DNA of 64,000 nt, from positions 186,001 through 250,000 of the forward strand of contig NZ_QOVF01000001.1 in assembly GCF_008365385.1 (NCBI RefSeq). Reading direction: 5' to 3'. Source of the DNA: Halopseudomonas laoshanensis. Lineage in GTDB: Bacteria; Pseudomonadota; Gammaproteobacteria; Pseudomonadales; Pseudomonadaceae. Shown one piece after another: positions 45,196 to 54,802 of this stretch (position 1 is its first letter; the number at the start of each line of letters is the position of its first letter). The translations under genes and the position numbers were made by a program. The notes below the pieces were generated by a model. That model had not been told where the DNA came from. It ran no database searches and saw only the letters and a program-made list of their open reading frames with translations.

Positions 45196-46293
45196 ATGCA
45201 AACTCACACATTCAAACCGGATATGCCGCCTCCACGCCAGGCGATTGGCGTTGTCGCCTGGCTGCGAGCCAACCTGTTTTCCTCCTGGTTTAACAGCCTG
45301 CTCACATTGTTCTCCTTGTATCTGATCTGGTTAGTGGTGCCGCCAATTATCCAATGGGCTTTCCTTCAGGCTGATTGGGTAGGGGAAACCCGTGCCGACT
45401 GCACCAGCGAAGGTGCTTGCTGGGTGTTCATTCAGCAGCGCTTTGGTCAGTTCATGTACGGGTTCTACCCGACCGAATTGCGCTGGCGGGTGGATCTCAC
45501 CGCGATTCTGGCAATAGTCGGTGCGGCGCCGCTGTTTGTATCGGCGATGCCGCGCAAAGGGCTATATGGGATCGCCTTTCTGGTGATCTATCCGATTATT
45601 GCCTACTGCCTGCTCAGCGGTGGTGTTTTCGGCCTGGAACACGTACGCACCAGCCGCTGGGGCGGTTTGATGCTGACGTTGGTCATTGCTGCAGTGGGCA
45701 TTGCCGGTGCGCTGCCACTGGGCATATTGCTGGCACTCGGCCGACGCTCGGACATGCCGGCCATACGCGTTATCTGCGTGACCTTTATCGAGTTCTGGCG
45801 CGGAGTGCCGTTGATCACGGTGCTGTTCATGTCGTCAGTCATGCTGCCGCTGTTTTTGCCCGAGGGCATGAGCTTCGACAAGCTGATGCGCGCCCTGATC
45901 GGCGTGATTCTGTTCCAGTCAGCCTATGTGGCAGAGGTGGTTCGCGGCGGCCTGCAGGCGATCCCCAAGGGTCAGTACGAAGCGGCTGAGGCTATGGGCT
46001 TGGGTTATTGGCGGGTGATGGGCCTGGTGATATTGCCGCAGGCGTTGAAGATGGTCATCCCGGGCATCGTCAACACCTTCATATCGCTGTTCAAGGACAC
46101 TAGCCTGGTGATCATTATCGGTCTGTTCGACCTGCTCAACAGCATCAAGCAGGCAACCACCGACCCCGCCTGGCTAGGTATGGCCACCGAGGGCTATGTA
46201 TTTGCCGCGCTGGTTTTCTGGATTTTCTGTTTCGGCATGTCCCGCTACTCCATTCATCTGGAGCACAAGCTGGACACCGGCCACAAGCATTAG
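45196..46293 (+). CDS. aapM: General L-amino-acid ABC transporter permease AapM
   Basis: Partner permease (365 aa), with an N-terminal cytoplasmic stretch and a first helix at about 30-55. A loop with two cysteines ([10 protein letters not shown]) is predicted periplasmic. Several more helices follow, and the EAA motif ([22 protein letters not shown]) lies near 262. It is 8 bp after aapQ and 11 bp before aapP, so one transcript is certain in practice. Confidence 0.92.
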   Translation: MQTHTFKPDMPPPRQAIGVVAWLRANLFSSWFNSLLTLFSLYLIWLVVPPIIQWAFLQADWVGETRADCTSEGACWVFIQQRFGQFMYGFYPTELRWRVDLTAILAIVGAAPLFVSAMPRKGLYGIAFLVIYPIIAYCLLSGGVFGLEHVRTSRWGGLMLTLVIAAVGIAGALPLGILLALGRRSDMPAIRVICVTFIEFWRGVPLITVLFMSSVMLPLFLPEGMSFDKLMRALIGVILFQSAYVAEVVRGGLQAIPKGQYEAAEAMGLGYWRVMGLVILPQALKMVIPGIVNTFISLFKDTSLVIIIGLFDLLNSIKQATTDPAWLGMATEGYVFAALVFWIFCFGMSRYSIHLEHKLDTGHKH

Positions 46294-46304
46294 GAGCATT
46301 AGAG

Positions 46305-47081
46305 ATGACTGACACAGCGAAAGAGTCCAAGGTAAAAAGTGCTGCCGGTGCGAGCATGATTCAGATGCAGGGCGTGCACAAATGGTATGGCCAGTTTCAT
46401 GTTCTCAAGGATATCAACCTGGAGGTCCAGCAGGGCGAACGTATCGTGCTGTGCGGGCCGTCCGGCTCGGGCAAGTCGACTACCATCCGGTGCATCAACC
46501 GTCTGGAAGAGCATCAGCAGGGCCATATCATCGTTGACGGTACCGAACTGACCCATGACCTCAAGCATATTGAAGCGGTGCGCCGAGAGGTCGGCATGGT
46601 GTTCCAGCACTTCAATCTGTTCCCGCATCTATCGGTATTGCAGAACTGCACCCTATCCCCAATGTGGGTGCGCAAGATGCCCAAACGTCAGGCTGAAGAG
46701 CTGGCGATGCATTTCCTGGAACGTGTGCGGATTCCTGAGCAGGCTCTGAAGTATCCAGGTCAGTTGTCCGGTGGCCAGCAGCAGCGCGTGGCGATTGCCC
46801 GCGCGCTGTGCATGCAGCCGAAAATCATGTTGTTCGACGAGCCAACATCTGCGCTGGATCCGGAAATGGTCAAGGAAGTGCTCGATACCATGATCGGCCT
46901 GGCCGACGATGGCATGACCATGCTCTGTGTGACCCACGAGATGGGTTTTGCCCGCACGGTAGCGAACCGGGTGATCTTTATGGACAAGGGCGAGATCGTG
47001 GAAGAGGCAGAGCCCGAGAAGTTCTTCAATCACCCAGAGAACGAACGTACCAAGCTGTTCCTTAGTCAGATTATTCATTAA
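46305..47081 (+). CDS. aapP: General L-amino-acid ABC transporter ATPase AapP
   Basis: 258-aa ATP-binding subunit. Walker A is [10 protein letters not shown] (near 55), the Q-loop is [11 protein letters not shown], the ABC signature is [15 protein letters not shown], Walker B is [13 protein letters not shown] and the H-loop is CVTHEMGFA. The short N-terminal extension is usual for AapP. Last gene of aapJQMP; a hairpin follows 9 nt after the stop. Confidence 0.95.
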   Translation: MTDTAKESKVKSAAGASMIQMQGVHKWYGQFHVLKDINLEVQQGERIVLCGPSGSGKSTTIRCINRLEEHQQGHIIVDGTELTHDLKHIEAVRREVGMVFQHFNLFPHLSVLQNCTLSPMWVRKMPKRQAEELAMHFLERVRIPEQALKYPGQLSGGQQQRVAIARALCMQPKIMLFDEPTSALDPEMVKEVLDTMIGLADDGMTMLCVTHEMGFARTVANRVIFMDKGEIVEEAEPEKFFNHPENERTKLFLSQIIH

Positions 47082-47089
47082 CCCCTGGC

Positions 47090-47120
47090 GCAGCGATCAG
47101 CTCTCAGGGCTGGTCGCTGC
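47090..47120. terminator. Stem-loop after aapP
   Basis: GCAGCGATCAGC and GCTGGTCGCTGC pair over 12 bp with one G-U, around a 7-nt loop. There is no T-run, so termination would be inefficient. It lies between convergent aapP and the acetyltransferase gene. Confidence 0.5.
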
Positions 47121-47156
47121 ATTGCGTTGGTCGCGCTGCAGATTAACGCGGAGCGA

Positions 47157-47609
47157 TTACTCAAGGCGCAGTTTCATCTCCACCAATGAACTGCTGAACC
47201 CTGCTTTTTCATATGCGCGAACAGCCACAGCGTTGCCGGCATAAACATCTAGATAGCAGTGCGTGGCCTGCTTTTCTCTACTCCAGGCCAGCAGCCGGTC
47301 AATGATCGCCTGATTGACACCCTGACCCCGATACGCCGGTTTCACGTACATAAATCCGAGATAGCTGTGAAAGTCATGGTGCAGATGCGGCTTGGATTCG
47401 CGCAGCTGCGCATAGCCGCTGCCCACGAGTACGCCGTTCTGTTCCGCCACCAGCAACAAAGACCGCTCATCGGCTATCAGCTGGTTCAGGTCGTAGTAGC
47501 GGGCCTGATTGCGAATGTCCGTGTTATAGGGCCGCTCCGCCTCAATCACGCCCTGTTCAAACTGCAGCAACTGGGGCAGGTCGGTCGGTTGCGCGGGTCT
47601 GATGTTCAT
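47157..47609 (-). CDS. GNAT-family N-acetyltransferase
   Basis: 150-aa single-domain GNAT protein. The acetyl-CoA pyrophosphate-binding motif A appears as MYVKPAYRGQGVNQAIIDRL (Q/R-x-x-G-x-G/A form), and motif B ends in VRAYEKAGF. The start has an AGGAGAGGT site right before the ATG. The target (small molecule or protein) cannot be predicted. Stands alone, convergent with aapP. Confidence 0.88.
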   Translation of the reverse strand: MNIRPAQPTDLPQLLQFEQGVIEAERPYNTDIRNQARYYDLNQLIADERSLLLVAEQNGVLVGSGYAQLRESKPHLHHDFHSYLGFMYVKPAYRGQGVNQAIIDRLLAWSREKQATHCYLDVYAGNAVAVRAYEKAGFSSSLVEMKLRLE

Positions 47610-47886
47610 ACCTCTCCTGTGCGTGGGCTAAGTCTATGGGGATATTAGGCGGGTAAGCAGGCAGGTAACAGGTACAGTTACCCAAGTGTTTCATATGGGC
47701 TCCGGCAAGCTTGAAGATAACGGCGTCTGCATGATCCGAGTGAGTTATATAACGAGTACGAGGCAACGTTAAGGAAGGTTTTGTTGCGATGGCTTTGGGC
47801 TATACTCGGCTCACACTGATCGCGTCTGCTCAGCCTCTGGGCGACATCACCAGGCCGCTAGATCGGTCCTAGCATGGAATTGCTGC

Positions 47887-48963
47887 ATGGCACAGGGACG
47901 AAAAAATGAGACGGGGTTGGCGCCAGTGGCGCGGCGAACGCATTCGCGGCCGCAGTTCTGGCAGCTCGCCAGACGCTGCTGCCAGTTGGCTGCCAGTGTC
48001 GACGTAGCCTTCTTCTTTTTATTTCATCTGCTTGGCTCGCCCATTCTGGCATGGATCAACATTGCCAGCGTCAGCCTGTACCTTGCAGCATTTCATCTGC
48101 TGAATACCCGGCGTAACGGGCTTGCCATCGCGCTGATCTGGACTGAAGTGATAGTTCATGCGGCCCTGGGGACCCTGCTTATCGGCTGGGACAGCGGTTT
48201 TCACTACTTTCTTTTGATGTTCATTCCCGCGCTTTTTGCCGGAATGACCACTACCCGCGCATGGATTGCCGTAGCGGGTCTATGGGCATTTTACGTTTCG
48301 CTGTATGCGATGATGTGGTTCGTAGAGCCGTTGCAGCCGATCTCGTCAAATGCCTTGCTGGGCGTATTTCTGTTCAATCTGACGGTTGTGTTCTGCATGT
48401 TCAGCTATCTCTCGCTGTTCTACGTCAATAACGTCAGCAGCGCGCAGCGTAAGTTGCAGTTCATGGCCACTACCGATCCCTTGACGCGACTTTTCAACCG
48501 TCGGCATATGATCGAACTGGCCGAAAAGGAAATTGCTCGCTGTGAGCGTCATCCTCTGCAAATAACCTTTCTGTTATTGGATATCGACCACTTCAAGCAA
48601 TTCAATGATCGTTACGGACATGACGTGGGCGATCGCGTGCTGCAACGGATGAGCGCTTTATTGACATCCGTGCTGCGCACTCAGGACTCGCTCGGGCGCT
48701 GGGGCGGCGAGGAGTTTCTGGCGTTGCTGCCGGACACCGATGGTGAGCAGGCACTGCTGATCGCCGAACGCATGCGCGCTACTGTGGAGCAGGATCAGTG
48801 GGAGTGCGAAGGGTTTGCGCTGTCCGTCACGCTCAGCATCGGCGTCAGTGAATATCGCCCCGGAGAAGATCTCAGCCTGGCCATTGCCCGCGCAGATCGA
48901 GCGCTTTACCAAGGCAAGGAGGCTGGGCGTAATCGGGTGGAGCTGGAGCTTGCCGGGCTCTGA
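47887..48963 (+). CDS. Membrane diguanylate cyclase (GGDEF)
   Basis: Makes c-di-GMP from two GTP. The 358-aa protein has an N-terminal membrane region with about five or six helices (residues about 30-185), resembling a small MASE-type sensor, then the GGDEF domain (about 195-355). The active site is GGEEF at 273-277 and the inhibitory I-site RTQD at 264-267 is intact, so product inhibition is expected. There is no EAL domain. The start ATG lacks a strong Shine-Dalgarno, and a short out-of-frame ORF overlaps it. The signal sensed is unknown. The PilZ brake FlgZ 6 kb away is one possible effector. Confidence 0.92.
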   Translation: MAQGRKNETGLAPVARRTHSRPQFWQLARRCCQLAASVDVAFFFLFHLLGSPILAWINIASVSLYLAAFHLLNTRRNGLAIALIWTEVIVHAALGTLLIGWDSGFHYFLLMFIPALFAGMTTTRAWIAVAGLWAFYVSLYAMMWFVEPLQPISSNALLGVFLFNLTVVFCMFSYLSLFYVNNVSSAQRKLQFMATTDPLTRLFNRRHMIELAEKEIARCERHPLQITFLLLDIDHFKQFNDRYGHDVGDRVLQRMSALLTSVLRTQDSLGRWGGEEFLALLPDTDGEQALLIAERMRATVEQDQWECEGFALSVTLSIGVSEYRPGEDLSLAIARADRALYQGKEAGRNRVELELAGL

Positions 48964-49317
48964 TCAGCCACGCGGTTTCGCGCGCGGGCGTTACAAATAA
49001 AGCCATGACGTATACGTCAAATGCTCAGGCATTGCCGCCCCTCCCTCCACAGGCCTCCTCGTTGCTTACATGCTATGGCACACCCGGGCTTGCTACTTGT
49101 TTAGCCGTAACCGCATGAAAAATTTGGCGTTATCCATTCTGGTTCTTTCTTGGTGATTTATCTGCGCTGCGGATTTCCAATTACTTAGCCGATTTGGATT
49201 GGCACTTTGGCGACAATCGGCCACCACAAGCTCTGCTAGCCTTCCGTGAGTACGGTTGGCGCTGCATCGTCAGCCGCACGCCTAAACAACAACAATAAAA
49301 TGTGGAAGGACAGGCTT
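48964..49317. other. Intergenic region upstream of the acylase gene
   Basis: 354 bp without a credible gene. It holds a 14-bp perfect palindrome (49006-49019) and a TGGCAC hexamer at 49200-49205 that lacks the matching -12 element. Promoter not identified. Confidence 0.55.
49006..49019. promoter_or_regulatory. 14-bp perfect palindrome TGACGTATACGTCA
   Basis: Perfect dyad with no spacer, 43 nt after the diguanylate cyclase stop and 299 nt before the acylase start. It looks like a dimeric regulator site, but I cannot assign the protein. Confidence 0.4.
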
Positions 49318-51780
49318 ATGAGCATCAAAGTTCGAGATCGGCTTACGCCGGTACTGACGCTGTTGACGGTGGCAGTCTCGTTGGGGTTGTCGGGTTGTTT
49401 TAGCGGTGGAGGTGGCGGCAGTGAAGACGACAGCCCAGTTGCTCCTCCTGGAACCTATTCCGCGGATATTCAGCGCACCCAGTTTGGCATCCCGCATATT
49501 ACTGCCGAGGATTACAAAGGCCTGGGTTACGGTGTGGGCTATGCCTTTGCCGAGGACAATATCTGTTCATTGGCCCGCGAGATTGTGGTTGCCAGCGGCC
49601 AGAGCATGCTTTACCTGGGCGACAGTGGCGATATCGCCAGTGACGTCTTCTACACCTGGTACAACTCCCAGACCAAACGAGAGGAATTTCTCGCATCCCA
49701 GGATCAGCAGGTCATTGATGCAGTAGAAGGTTACGCGGCGGGCTATAGCCGGTATCTGCGCGATACAGGTGTGGCTAATATCGACCCCGAGTGCGCCGGC
49801 GAACAATGGGTGCGCGAGATCGACGTCAACGATCTGCTGGCTGTGTATGGCAAAGGCAATTTACGCGGCGGCCTGTCCAATTTTGTGGGAGCCATTGTTG
49901 CAGCGGCGCCGCCGGTACAGAGCGGAGTAATGAGCGGCGCGCGGATGCGCTCTGTCGCCCCGGCAGCTGCAGCCGAGTTCGACATGACCACCATTAACGT
50001 CATGGACGGCGGCAGTAACGCCTACGCATTGGGCAGCGAAGTCACCGGCACCAGCAGCGGCATGTTGTATGGCAACCCGCATGAGCCATGGAACGGGGTG
50101 CAGCGCTTCTATGAGTTCCACCTCACATTGCCAGGCGAGCTGGATGTAATGGGTGTTGGCCAGCAGGGCCAACCTTTTCCCAATATTGGTTTCAACAGAG
50201 ATGTGGCATGGAGCCATACCGTTTCCACGGCTAAGCGCTTTACGCTTTATCAGCTCAGTCTTGTGAATGGCGATCCCCTAAAGTACAGCTATGAAAACAG
50301 TGAAGGTGTGGTCGAGCAACGTGACATCCAAGTGGTCGAGGTGACCATCCAGTTACCGAACGATCAGACACTAGTTCGGCCCATCTACCTCTCCCACTTT
50401 GGGCCCATGCTGGCAGTTAATTTGGTTAACGGTGCATTGCCAGCCTGGGGCGACAACAACCTGGCGTTCGCTATTCGTGATGCGGCCTCGGAAAACCCTC
50501 GTGCATTGAATCAGTGGTTGAGCATGAACAAGGCAACCAGCGTGGAGTCCCTGGTTGATACCATGCAGGAAACCGTCGGCCTGCCGTTCGTGAATACCAT
50601 TGCTACCGATCGTTTTGGCAAGGCGTTGTATGCGGATATCTCCACCGTGCCCCACGTGACCGCGCAGAAACTCAGTGCCTGTATTGCCGGGCAACCGGCG
50701 CTTCAAGCATTGGTCAGTTTTGATTTGCCGGCGCTGGATGGCAGCACGGTCGACTGTGAATGGGGTGTGGATTCCGACTCTCCACAGGCCGGCATCTTCG
50801 GACGCTCCAACTTGCCGTTCCTGATCCGCGATGACTATGCAGCCAACTCGAATGACAGTTACTGGTTAAGCAATCTGGAGCAACCACTGACCGGCTTCTC
50901 GCCGTTGCTGCGCCGCCGGCTGCTGCCGTTCCCAGGCGCTGACACCCCGGAAGGTGTGCCATTGCTGATGCGTTCGCGCATGGCATTCCAGCAGATACTC
51001 GATCGGCTGGACGGCTCAGACGGTCTGAGCGGCACCACCTTCACGCTGGATAATCTGCAGGAGGTGGTTTATGGCAACCGCAGCTACGTTGCCGAGTTGG
51101 TGCTCGACGATGTGCTGGATGACTGCCTGCTCAATCCACAGATGCCCCTCTCCGACGGTGGAACCATCGACGCCACGTCGGCATGCGACGTTCTGAATAC
51201 CTGGGACCGTCGCAATAACCTTGAGAGCAGAGGTGCGCATGTGTTCAGAGAGTTCTGGAGGAATGTGCCCTTTAACGAGACCACTGAAACGGCTTTTAAC
51301 GTGCCTTTTGATGAATCCGATCCGATCAACACCCCTCGCGATCTGATCATCAATGCGGACACCCGCGAAGCCTTGGGTGAGGCGATCAAGTTCTTCGAAG
51401 ATCGTGATGTGCCGCTGGATGCCACGCTCGGTGAACTGCAGTATGTTGTAGACGCTGGCACTAATGGCGAGCGTATTCCGATGCATGGGGGGCAGGGCCG
51501 TGAAGGTGTGTTTAACGTCGCTCAGGGACCGTTGCCAAATGCTGATGGCGAGTACACACCGATCAGTACCGGGCCGACTTACATGCAGTCAGTCACCTTT
51601 GATGCGGATGGTCCGGTGGTAGAAGCGCTGCTGGCGTACTCACAGTCAGCGGATACTACGCGGCCTTATCACCGCGACCAGACTCGCCGCTATTCGGCCA
51701 AGGACTGGATTCGCTTGCCTTTCAATAGCGATGAGATAGAAGAGCAGGCTGTTGGTGACCTGGTTGAATTAAGAGAGTAA
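49318..51780 (+). CDS. Penicillin acylase family lipoprotein (acyl-homoserine-lactone acylase type)
   Basis: Ntn-hydrolase of the penicillin/cephalosporin/AHL acylase family (820 aa from ATG 49318, with AAGGA upstream). It begins with a lipoprotein signal ending in LSGC (Cys27), followed by a Gly/Ser/Asp-rich linker, so it is likely anchored to the outer membrane. The alpha chain (IQRTQFGIPHI) leads to the autoproteolysis site DGG-SNAYAL, where Ser233 should become the beta-chain N-terminal nucleophile. GNPHEPWNG and FNRDVAWSHT follow, as in aculeacin/AHL acylases. Membrane anchoring is unusual beside the freely periplasmic PvdQ. The substrate (acyl-homoserine lactone, siderophore or lipopeptide) is not readable. 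Confidence 0.9.
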   Translation: MSIKVRDRLTPVLTLLTVAVSLGLSGCFSGGGGGSEDDSPVAPPGTYSADIQRTQFGIPHITAEDYKGLGYGVGYAFAEDNICSLAREIVVASGQSMLYLGDSGDIASDVFYTWYNSQTKREEFLASQDQQVIDAVEGYAAGYSRYLRDTGVANIDPECAGEQWVREIDVNDLLAVYGKGNLRGGLSNFVGAIVAAAPPVQSGVMSGARMRSVAPAAAAEFDMTTINVMDGGSNAYALGSEVTGTSSGMLYGNPHEPWNGVQRFYEFHLTLPGELDVMGVGQQGQPFPNIGFNRDVAWSHTVSTAKRFTLYQLSLVNGDPLKYSYENSEGVVEQRDIQVVEVTIQLPNDQTLVRPIYLSHFGPMLAVNLVNGALPAWGDNNLAFAIRDAASENPRALNQWLSMNKATSVESLVDTMQETVGLPFVNTIATDRFGKALYADISTVPHVTAQKLSACIAGQPALQALVSFDLPALDGSTVDCEWGVDSDSPQAGIFGRSNLPFLIRDDYAANSNDSYWLSNLEQPLTGFSPLLRRRLLPFPGADTPEGVPLLMRSRMAFQQILDRLDGSDGLSGTTFTLDNLQEVVYGNRSYVAELVLDDVLDDCLLNPQMPLSDGGTIDATSACDVLNTWDRRNNLESRGAHVFREFWRNVPFNETTETAFNVPFDESDPINTPRDLIINADTREALGEAIKFFEDRDVPLDATLGELQYVVDAGTNGERIPMHGGQGREGVFNVAQGPLPNADGEYTPISTGPTYMQSVTFDADGPVVEALLAYSQSADTTRPYHRDQTRRYSAKDWIRLPFNSDEIEEQAVGDLVELRE

Positions 51781-51804
51781 ATCTGGCGACACGCTGTCTG
51801 CGTG

Positions 51805-51837
51805 AAAGACACCTCAGGTCAGCCTGGGGTGTCTTTT
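51805..51837 (+). terminator. Rho-independent terminator after the acylase gene
   Basis: AAAGACACC and GGTGTCTTT form the stem, extended inside by CAGG/CCTG, followed by Ts. Confidence 0.88.
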
Positions 51838-51958
51838 TGCATATGGGCTGTGTCATAGGTTTTCACACTCTTGTGATTGCTTAATGAACTGCACAGGGTA
51901 AATTCAGTCACTTGCTGTACGGAAATGAACTGAACCTATTGGCAGCCAGGAGTTAAGC

Positions 51959-52321
51959 ATGGATGTGATTAACAAGAATGTACTGGGTACGCCGCTTCAG
52001 CCATGTTGCCTTGAGATTCGGTCAGGCTTTTATCGTGACGGTTACTGCCGGACAGGCGATCTGGATCTCGGTAAGCATGTCGTGTGTGCGGTGGTGACCA
52101 AGGGGTTTCTGGTTTACAGCTTGACCCGTGGCAACGATTTGATCACCCCGCGCCCAGATTGGGATTTTCCGGGGTTAAAGCCTGGAGACAAGTGGTGCCT
52201 GTGTGCAACACGTTGGAAAGAAGCGTTTGAGGCGGGTTGCGCCCCACCGGTGGTACTTGAAAGTTGCCATGAGTCGGCAACTGACATTATTGATCTGGAT
52301 GTGTTGAAGGCGCATGTATGA
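51959..52321 (+). CDS. DUF2237 family protein
   Basis: 120-aa conserved protein of unknown function. DUF2237 hallmarks are visible: TPLQPCC near the start, GFYRDGYCRTG, DLGKHVVCAVVT, SLTRGNDLITPRPDWDFPGLKPGDKWCLCATRW, with only parts of the last listed here as GNDL, TPRP and GLKPGD-WCLC. Conserved cysteines and histidines suggest a metal or redox role, but none is established. The start has CAGGAG 8 nt upstream. Monocistronic as far as seen. Confidence 0.88.
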   Translation: MDVINKNVLGTPLQPCCLEIRSGFYRDGYCRTGDLDLGKHVVCAVVTKGFLVYSLTRGNDLITPRPDWDFPGLKPGDKWCLCATRWKEAFEAGCAPPVVLESCHESATDIIDLDVLKAHV

Positions 52322-52615
52322 AATCAGCCGGGTAGTAGGCGGGAAGGCTGGCTGGCGTCCTGTATTTGCCGTGTCGCTGGTGGTATCATCGGCGCCGGTT
52401 CATGTCCAAAGAGTTGCTATCTCTGCGGTCTTCACCCAGGTAGCCAGCTTTGCTGTTCTTGCTGTGTCCCCCCGATAAAAACCAATAATCAAATGATGAA
52501 CAACCTTCTGTCATTAAGTCAGTCGGTGTCATCTGCTATTTCTATTGTTGTTCTAATATGACCAGCAATTATTACACCCTTTATTGATGTATTTTGATTT
52601 GATGCCGGAGTTTTA

Positions 52616-53932
52616 ATGCCCAGAAGTCTTACTGCCTTTTCTTCGTTGTATTTCGCCACCTTGTTAATGCTGCTGGGTAGTGGCTTGCTCAGCACCTATC
52701 TCGGGCTGCGTCTCTCCGCAGATGGCACCAGCGAAATATGGATCGGCTTGTTAATGACCGGCTATTACGTAGGTCTGGTGATGGGCGCTTCCATTGGTCA
52801 CCGGCTTATAGCTCGTGTAGGTCATATCCGCGCCTTCGTGGCCAGTGCCGGGGTGGTCACTGCTTCCGTTCTTGGCCATGCCATGACCGCAAGCGTCGAG
52901 GTATGGCTGGTCCTGCGATTACTGGTGGGTATGGCGATGATGTGCCAGTACATGGTGCTGGAGAGTTGGCTCAACGAACAGGCGGAATCGCATCAGCGCG
53001 GGATGGTTTTTGCCAGCTACATGGGCGTGACCTTTTTGGGGCTTGCGATGGGTCAGGTGGTCCTGACCGCCATGCCGGATCTGGATATCCGCCATCTGCT
53101 GATCGTCTCCATGTGTTTTTCTCTCTGCCTGGTCCCGGTAGCGGTGACCAACCGCATCCACCCGGCACCGCTGCACCCGGCACCGATGAAGATCCGCTTG
53201 TTTATCGAGCGTATTCCGCTGGCGCTGACCACGGTGGGTGTGTCGGGGTTACTGCTGGGGGCGTTCTATGGTCTGGCGCCCATATTTGCCTCGGTGAGTG
53301 GGTTGGCGACCTCGGATATCGGTATTTTCATGGCGGTGACCATTGGCGCGGGCCTGGTCGCCCAGTGGCCAGTAGGTTGGTTGTCTGACCGGTTGGATCG
53401 TAGTCGGATGATCCAGGTCAACGCCATCGTGTTGACGGGCGTGGTGTTGTTGATCGCGCTGGCGGATATGTCTCCCATCGGCCTGATGGCGCTGACTTCG
53501 CTGTTTGGCGTGTTGGCATTTACCTTGTATCCGCTGGCCGTGGCATTGGCAAACGACCATGTCGAACCCGATGACCGGGTGCCGTTATCGGCGATGTTGC
53601 TGGTGACTTTCGGTCTGGGAGCCAGTATTGGGCCGCTGCTCGGCTCGGTATTGATGAAAGCCATGGGCGCTCACATGCTGTATGTGTTTATGGCCTGCTG
53701 CACCCTGATCCTCGTCCTGCGTGTGCGGCCAGAGGCGGTCAGTGGGGAACACCTTGTGCCAGACGCGCCGATACACTTCATGCCCGCCGCGGGTAACCTG
53801 GTCAGTTCGTCGCTGGCGGCGGCAATGGACCCGCGGGTAGATGAGCATATGGTGGAAGAGCAGATGCGCGATGATGGCCACGTCAAGGCGTCAGAGCGTG
53901 ATGAGGATCAGGACGACCACCGGCCGGGCTGA
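52616..53932 (+). CDS. MFS transporter
   Basis: 438-aa major facilitator with twelve predicted membrane helices. The family loop motif appears after helix 2 as GHRLIARVGHIRAF and again after helix 8 as GWLSDRLDRSRM. The C-terminal extension of about 60 residues (from about 375) is hydrophilic and very acidic, ending in DEDQDDHRPG. Similar proteins in Pseudomonas are annotated only as MFS transporters; the substrate is unknown. The start follows GGAG. The 294 bp upstream are AT-rich near the gene and show no regulatory motif I recognise. Confidence 0.9.
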   Translation: MPRSLTAFSSLYFATLLMLLGSGLLSTYLGLRLSADGTSEIWIGLLMTGYYVGLVMGASIGHRLIARVGHIRAFVASAGVVTASVLGHAMTASVEVWLVLRLLVGMAMMCQYMVLESWLNEQAESHQRGMVFASYMGVTFLGLAMGQVVLTAMPDLDIRHLLIVSMCFSLCLVPVAVTNRIHPAPLHPAPMKIRLFIERIPLALTTVGVSGLLLGAFYGLAPIFASVSGLATSDIGIFMAVTIGAGLVAQWPVGWLSDRLDRSRMIQVNAIVLTGVVLLIALADMSPIGLMALTSLFGVLAFTLYPLAVALANDHVEPDDRVPLSAMLLVTFGLGASIGPLLGSVLMKAMGAHMLYVFMACCTLILVLRVRPEAVSGEHLVPDAPIHFMPAAGNLVSSSLAAAMDPRVDEHMVEEQMRDDGHVKASERDEDQDDHRPG

Positions 53933-53954
53933 TTTGGCCGGCATTGCTTCATTA

Positions 53955-53981
53955 GAGCTGCGCTAGATGCGAGCGCAGCTC
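53955..53981. terminator. Hairpin between MFS gene and flgZ
   Basis: GAGCTGCGC and GCGCAGCTC form a perfect 9-bp stem with a 9-nt loop between convergent genes; its right arm touches the flgZ stop codon. No T-run. Confidence 0.5.
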
Positions 53982-54729
53982 AGAATAGATCGTCCTTTTC
54001 CAGGCGCCGTGCTTCGCGCTGGAGGAAGTTGACGAAACGGTCGATCTGCCGCTGAACGAGCGGGCTAGGCTGCTTGAAGCGCAGGCCGATATGCGTTTCG
54101 TCGATGGCTGCTTCATAGTTGGCGTGACGCACTTCCAGGGTCAGAGTGCTCCTGCCGTTATCCGGCAACTGCAGGTAGCTGAGCTCGAACTCGTCACCGG
54201 GGGGCAACTGATGACTACAGTCGCCCGCTACCCGTGCCTTGCAGCCGGTAGCGGAAATATCCATGATGCTGCCGGTCAGGCTCACAGCGCGCTTTGCGTG
54301 GACTATGCCGATACCCACATCCAGGCTCCGGCGCACTGCGGCGCGAAAGGCTCCGCGTTTCTGGTGATAAATCATTTCCTGCGGCACCGCCGCACGGTAG
54401 GCAGGTGCGTCATCGAGCATGACGGTCTGCGCGCCCGGGCATTGCCAACGGATGTGTACACCGTCAATCCAGGTTTCTAACCGGAAGGACTCACCCATGG
54501 CCGCATATCGGTCACCTTCGCGGGGAATCATTTCATCTAGCCACAGCTGCTTGGAATCAGTATCGATCTTGACGATAAAACTCTGAAAGCGTTGGGTACG
54601 ATCGGTGAAGGTGATGGTAAGTGGATCGTGGCGCTGCTGAATATTTTTCAGTAACGACAGGACCTCTATGGCAGAGCGCACTTCGCGCGGCGGCTGTGGA
54701 CCAGCTTCTTGGTTGAATAAGGTGGACAC
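53980..54729 (-). CDS. flgZ: Flagellar brake protein FlgZ (YcgR-like, PilZ domain)
   Basis: c-di-GMP effector that slows flagellar rotation when c-di-GMP is high. The 249-aa protein has a YcgR_N-type domain (about 15-110) and a C-terminal PilZ domain (about 120-235), with the binding residues RGAFR (R125, R129) and DISATG (157-162). Located at the end of the flgM-flgN group on the same strand, 73 bp after flgN, as in other Pseudomonas. Start assigned at the first ATG; the upstream Shine-Dalgarno is weak. Confidence 0.92.
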   Translation of the reverse strand: MSTLFNQEAGPQPPREVRSAIEVLSLLKNIQQRHDPLTITFTDRTQRFQSFIVKIDTDSKQLWLDEMIPREGDRYAAMGESFRLETWIDGVHIRWQCPGAQTVMLDDAPAYRAAVPQEMIYHQKRGAFRAAVRRSLDVGIGIVHAKRAVSLTGSIMDISATGCKARVAGDCSHQLPPGDEFELSYLQLPDNGRSTLTLEVRHANYEAAIDETHIGLRFKQPSPLVQRQIDRFVNFLQREARRLEKDDLF

Positions 54730-54802
54730 TGACGGCTCTCGGTATCAGAAAATCAGGCGTTAACTATACAGCAAGAGAGCGGCAGAGCACCGCAGCTCCC
54801 AC

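Noticed and set aside
49081-49101. TGGCAC followed by TTGCTA between cyclase and acylase
   Set aside because: The spacer is 8 bp rather than 5, so GG and GC are out of phase.
49199-49214. TTGGCAC that looks like the -24 element of a sigma-54 promoter for the acylase
   Set aside because: The GC of the -12 element is not at the required 10-bp distance.
52322-52615. Possible riboswitch or small RNA before the MFS gene
   Set aside because: AT-rich sequence without a stable paired core or any known aptamer pattern.
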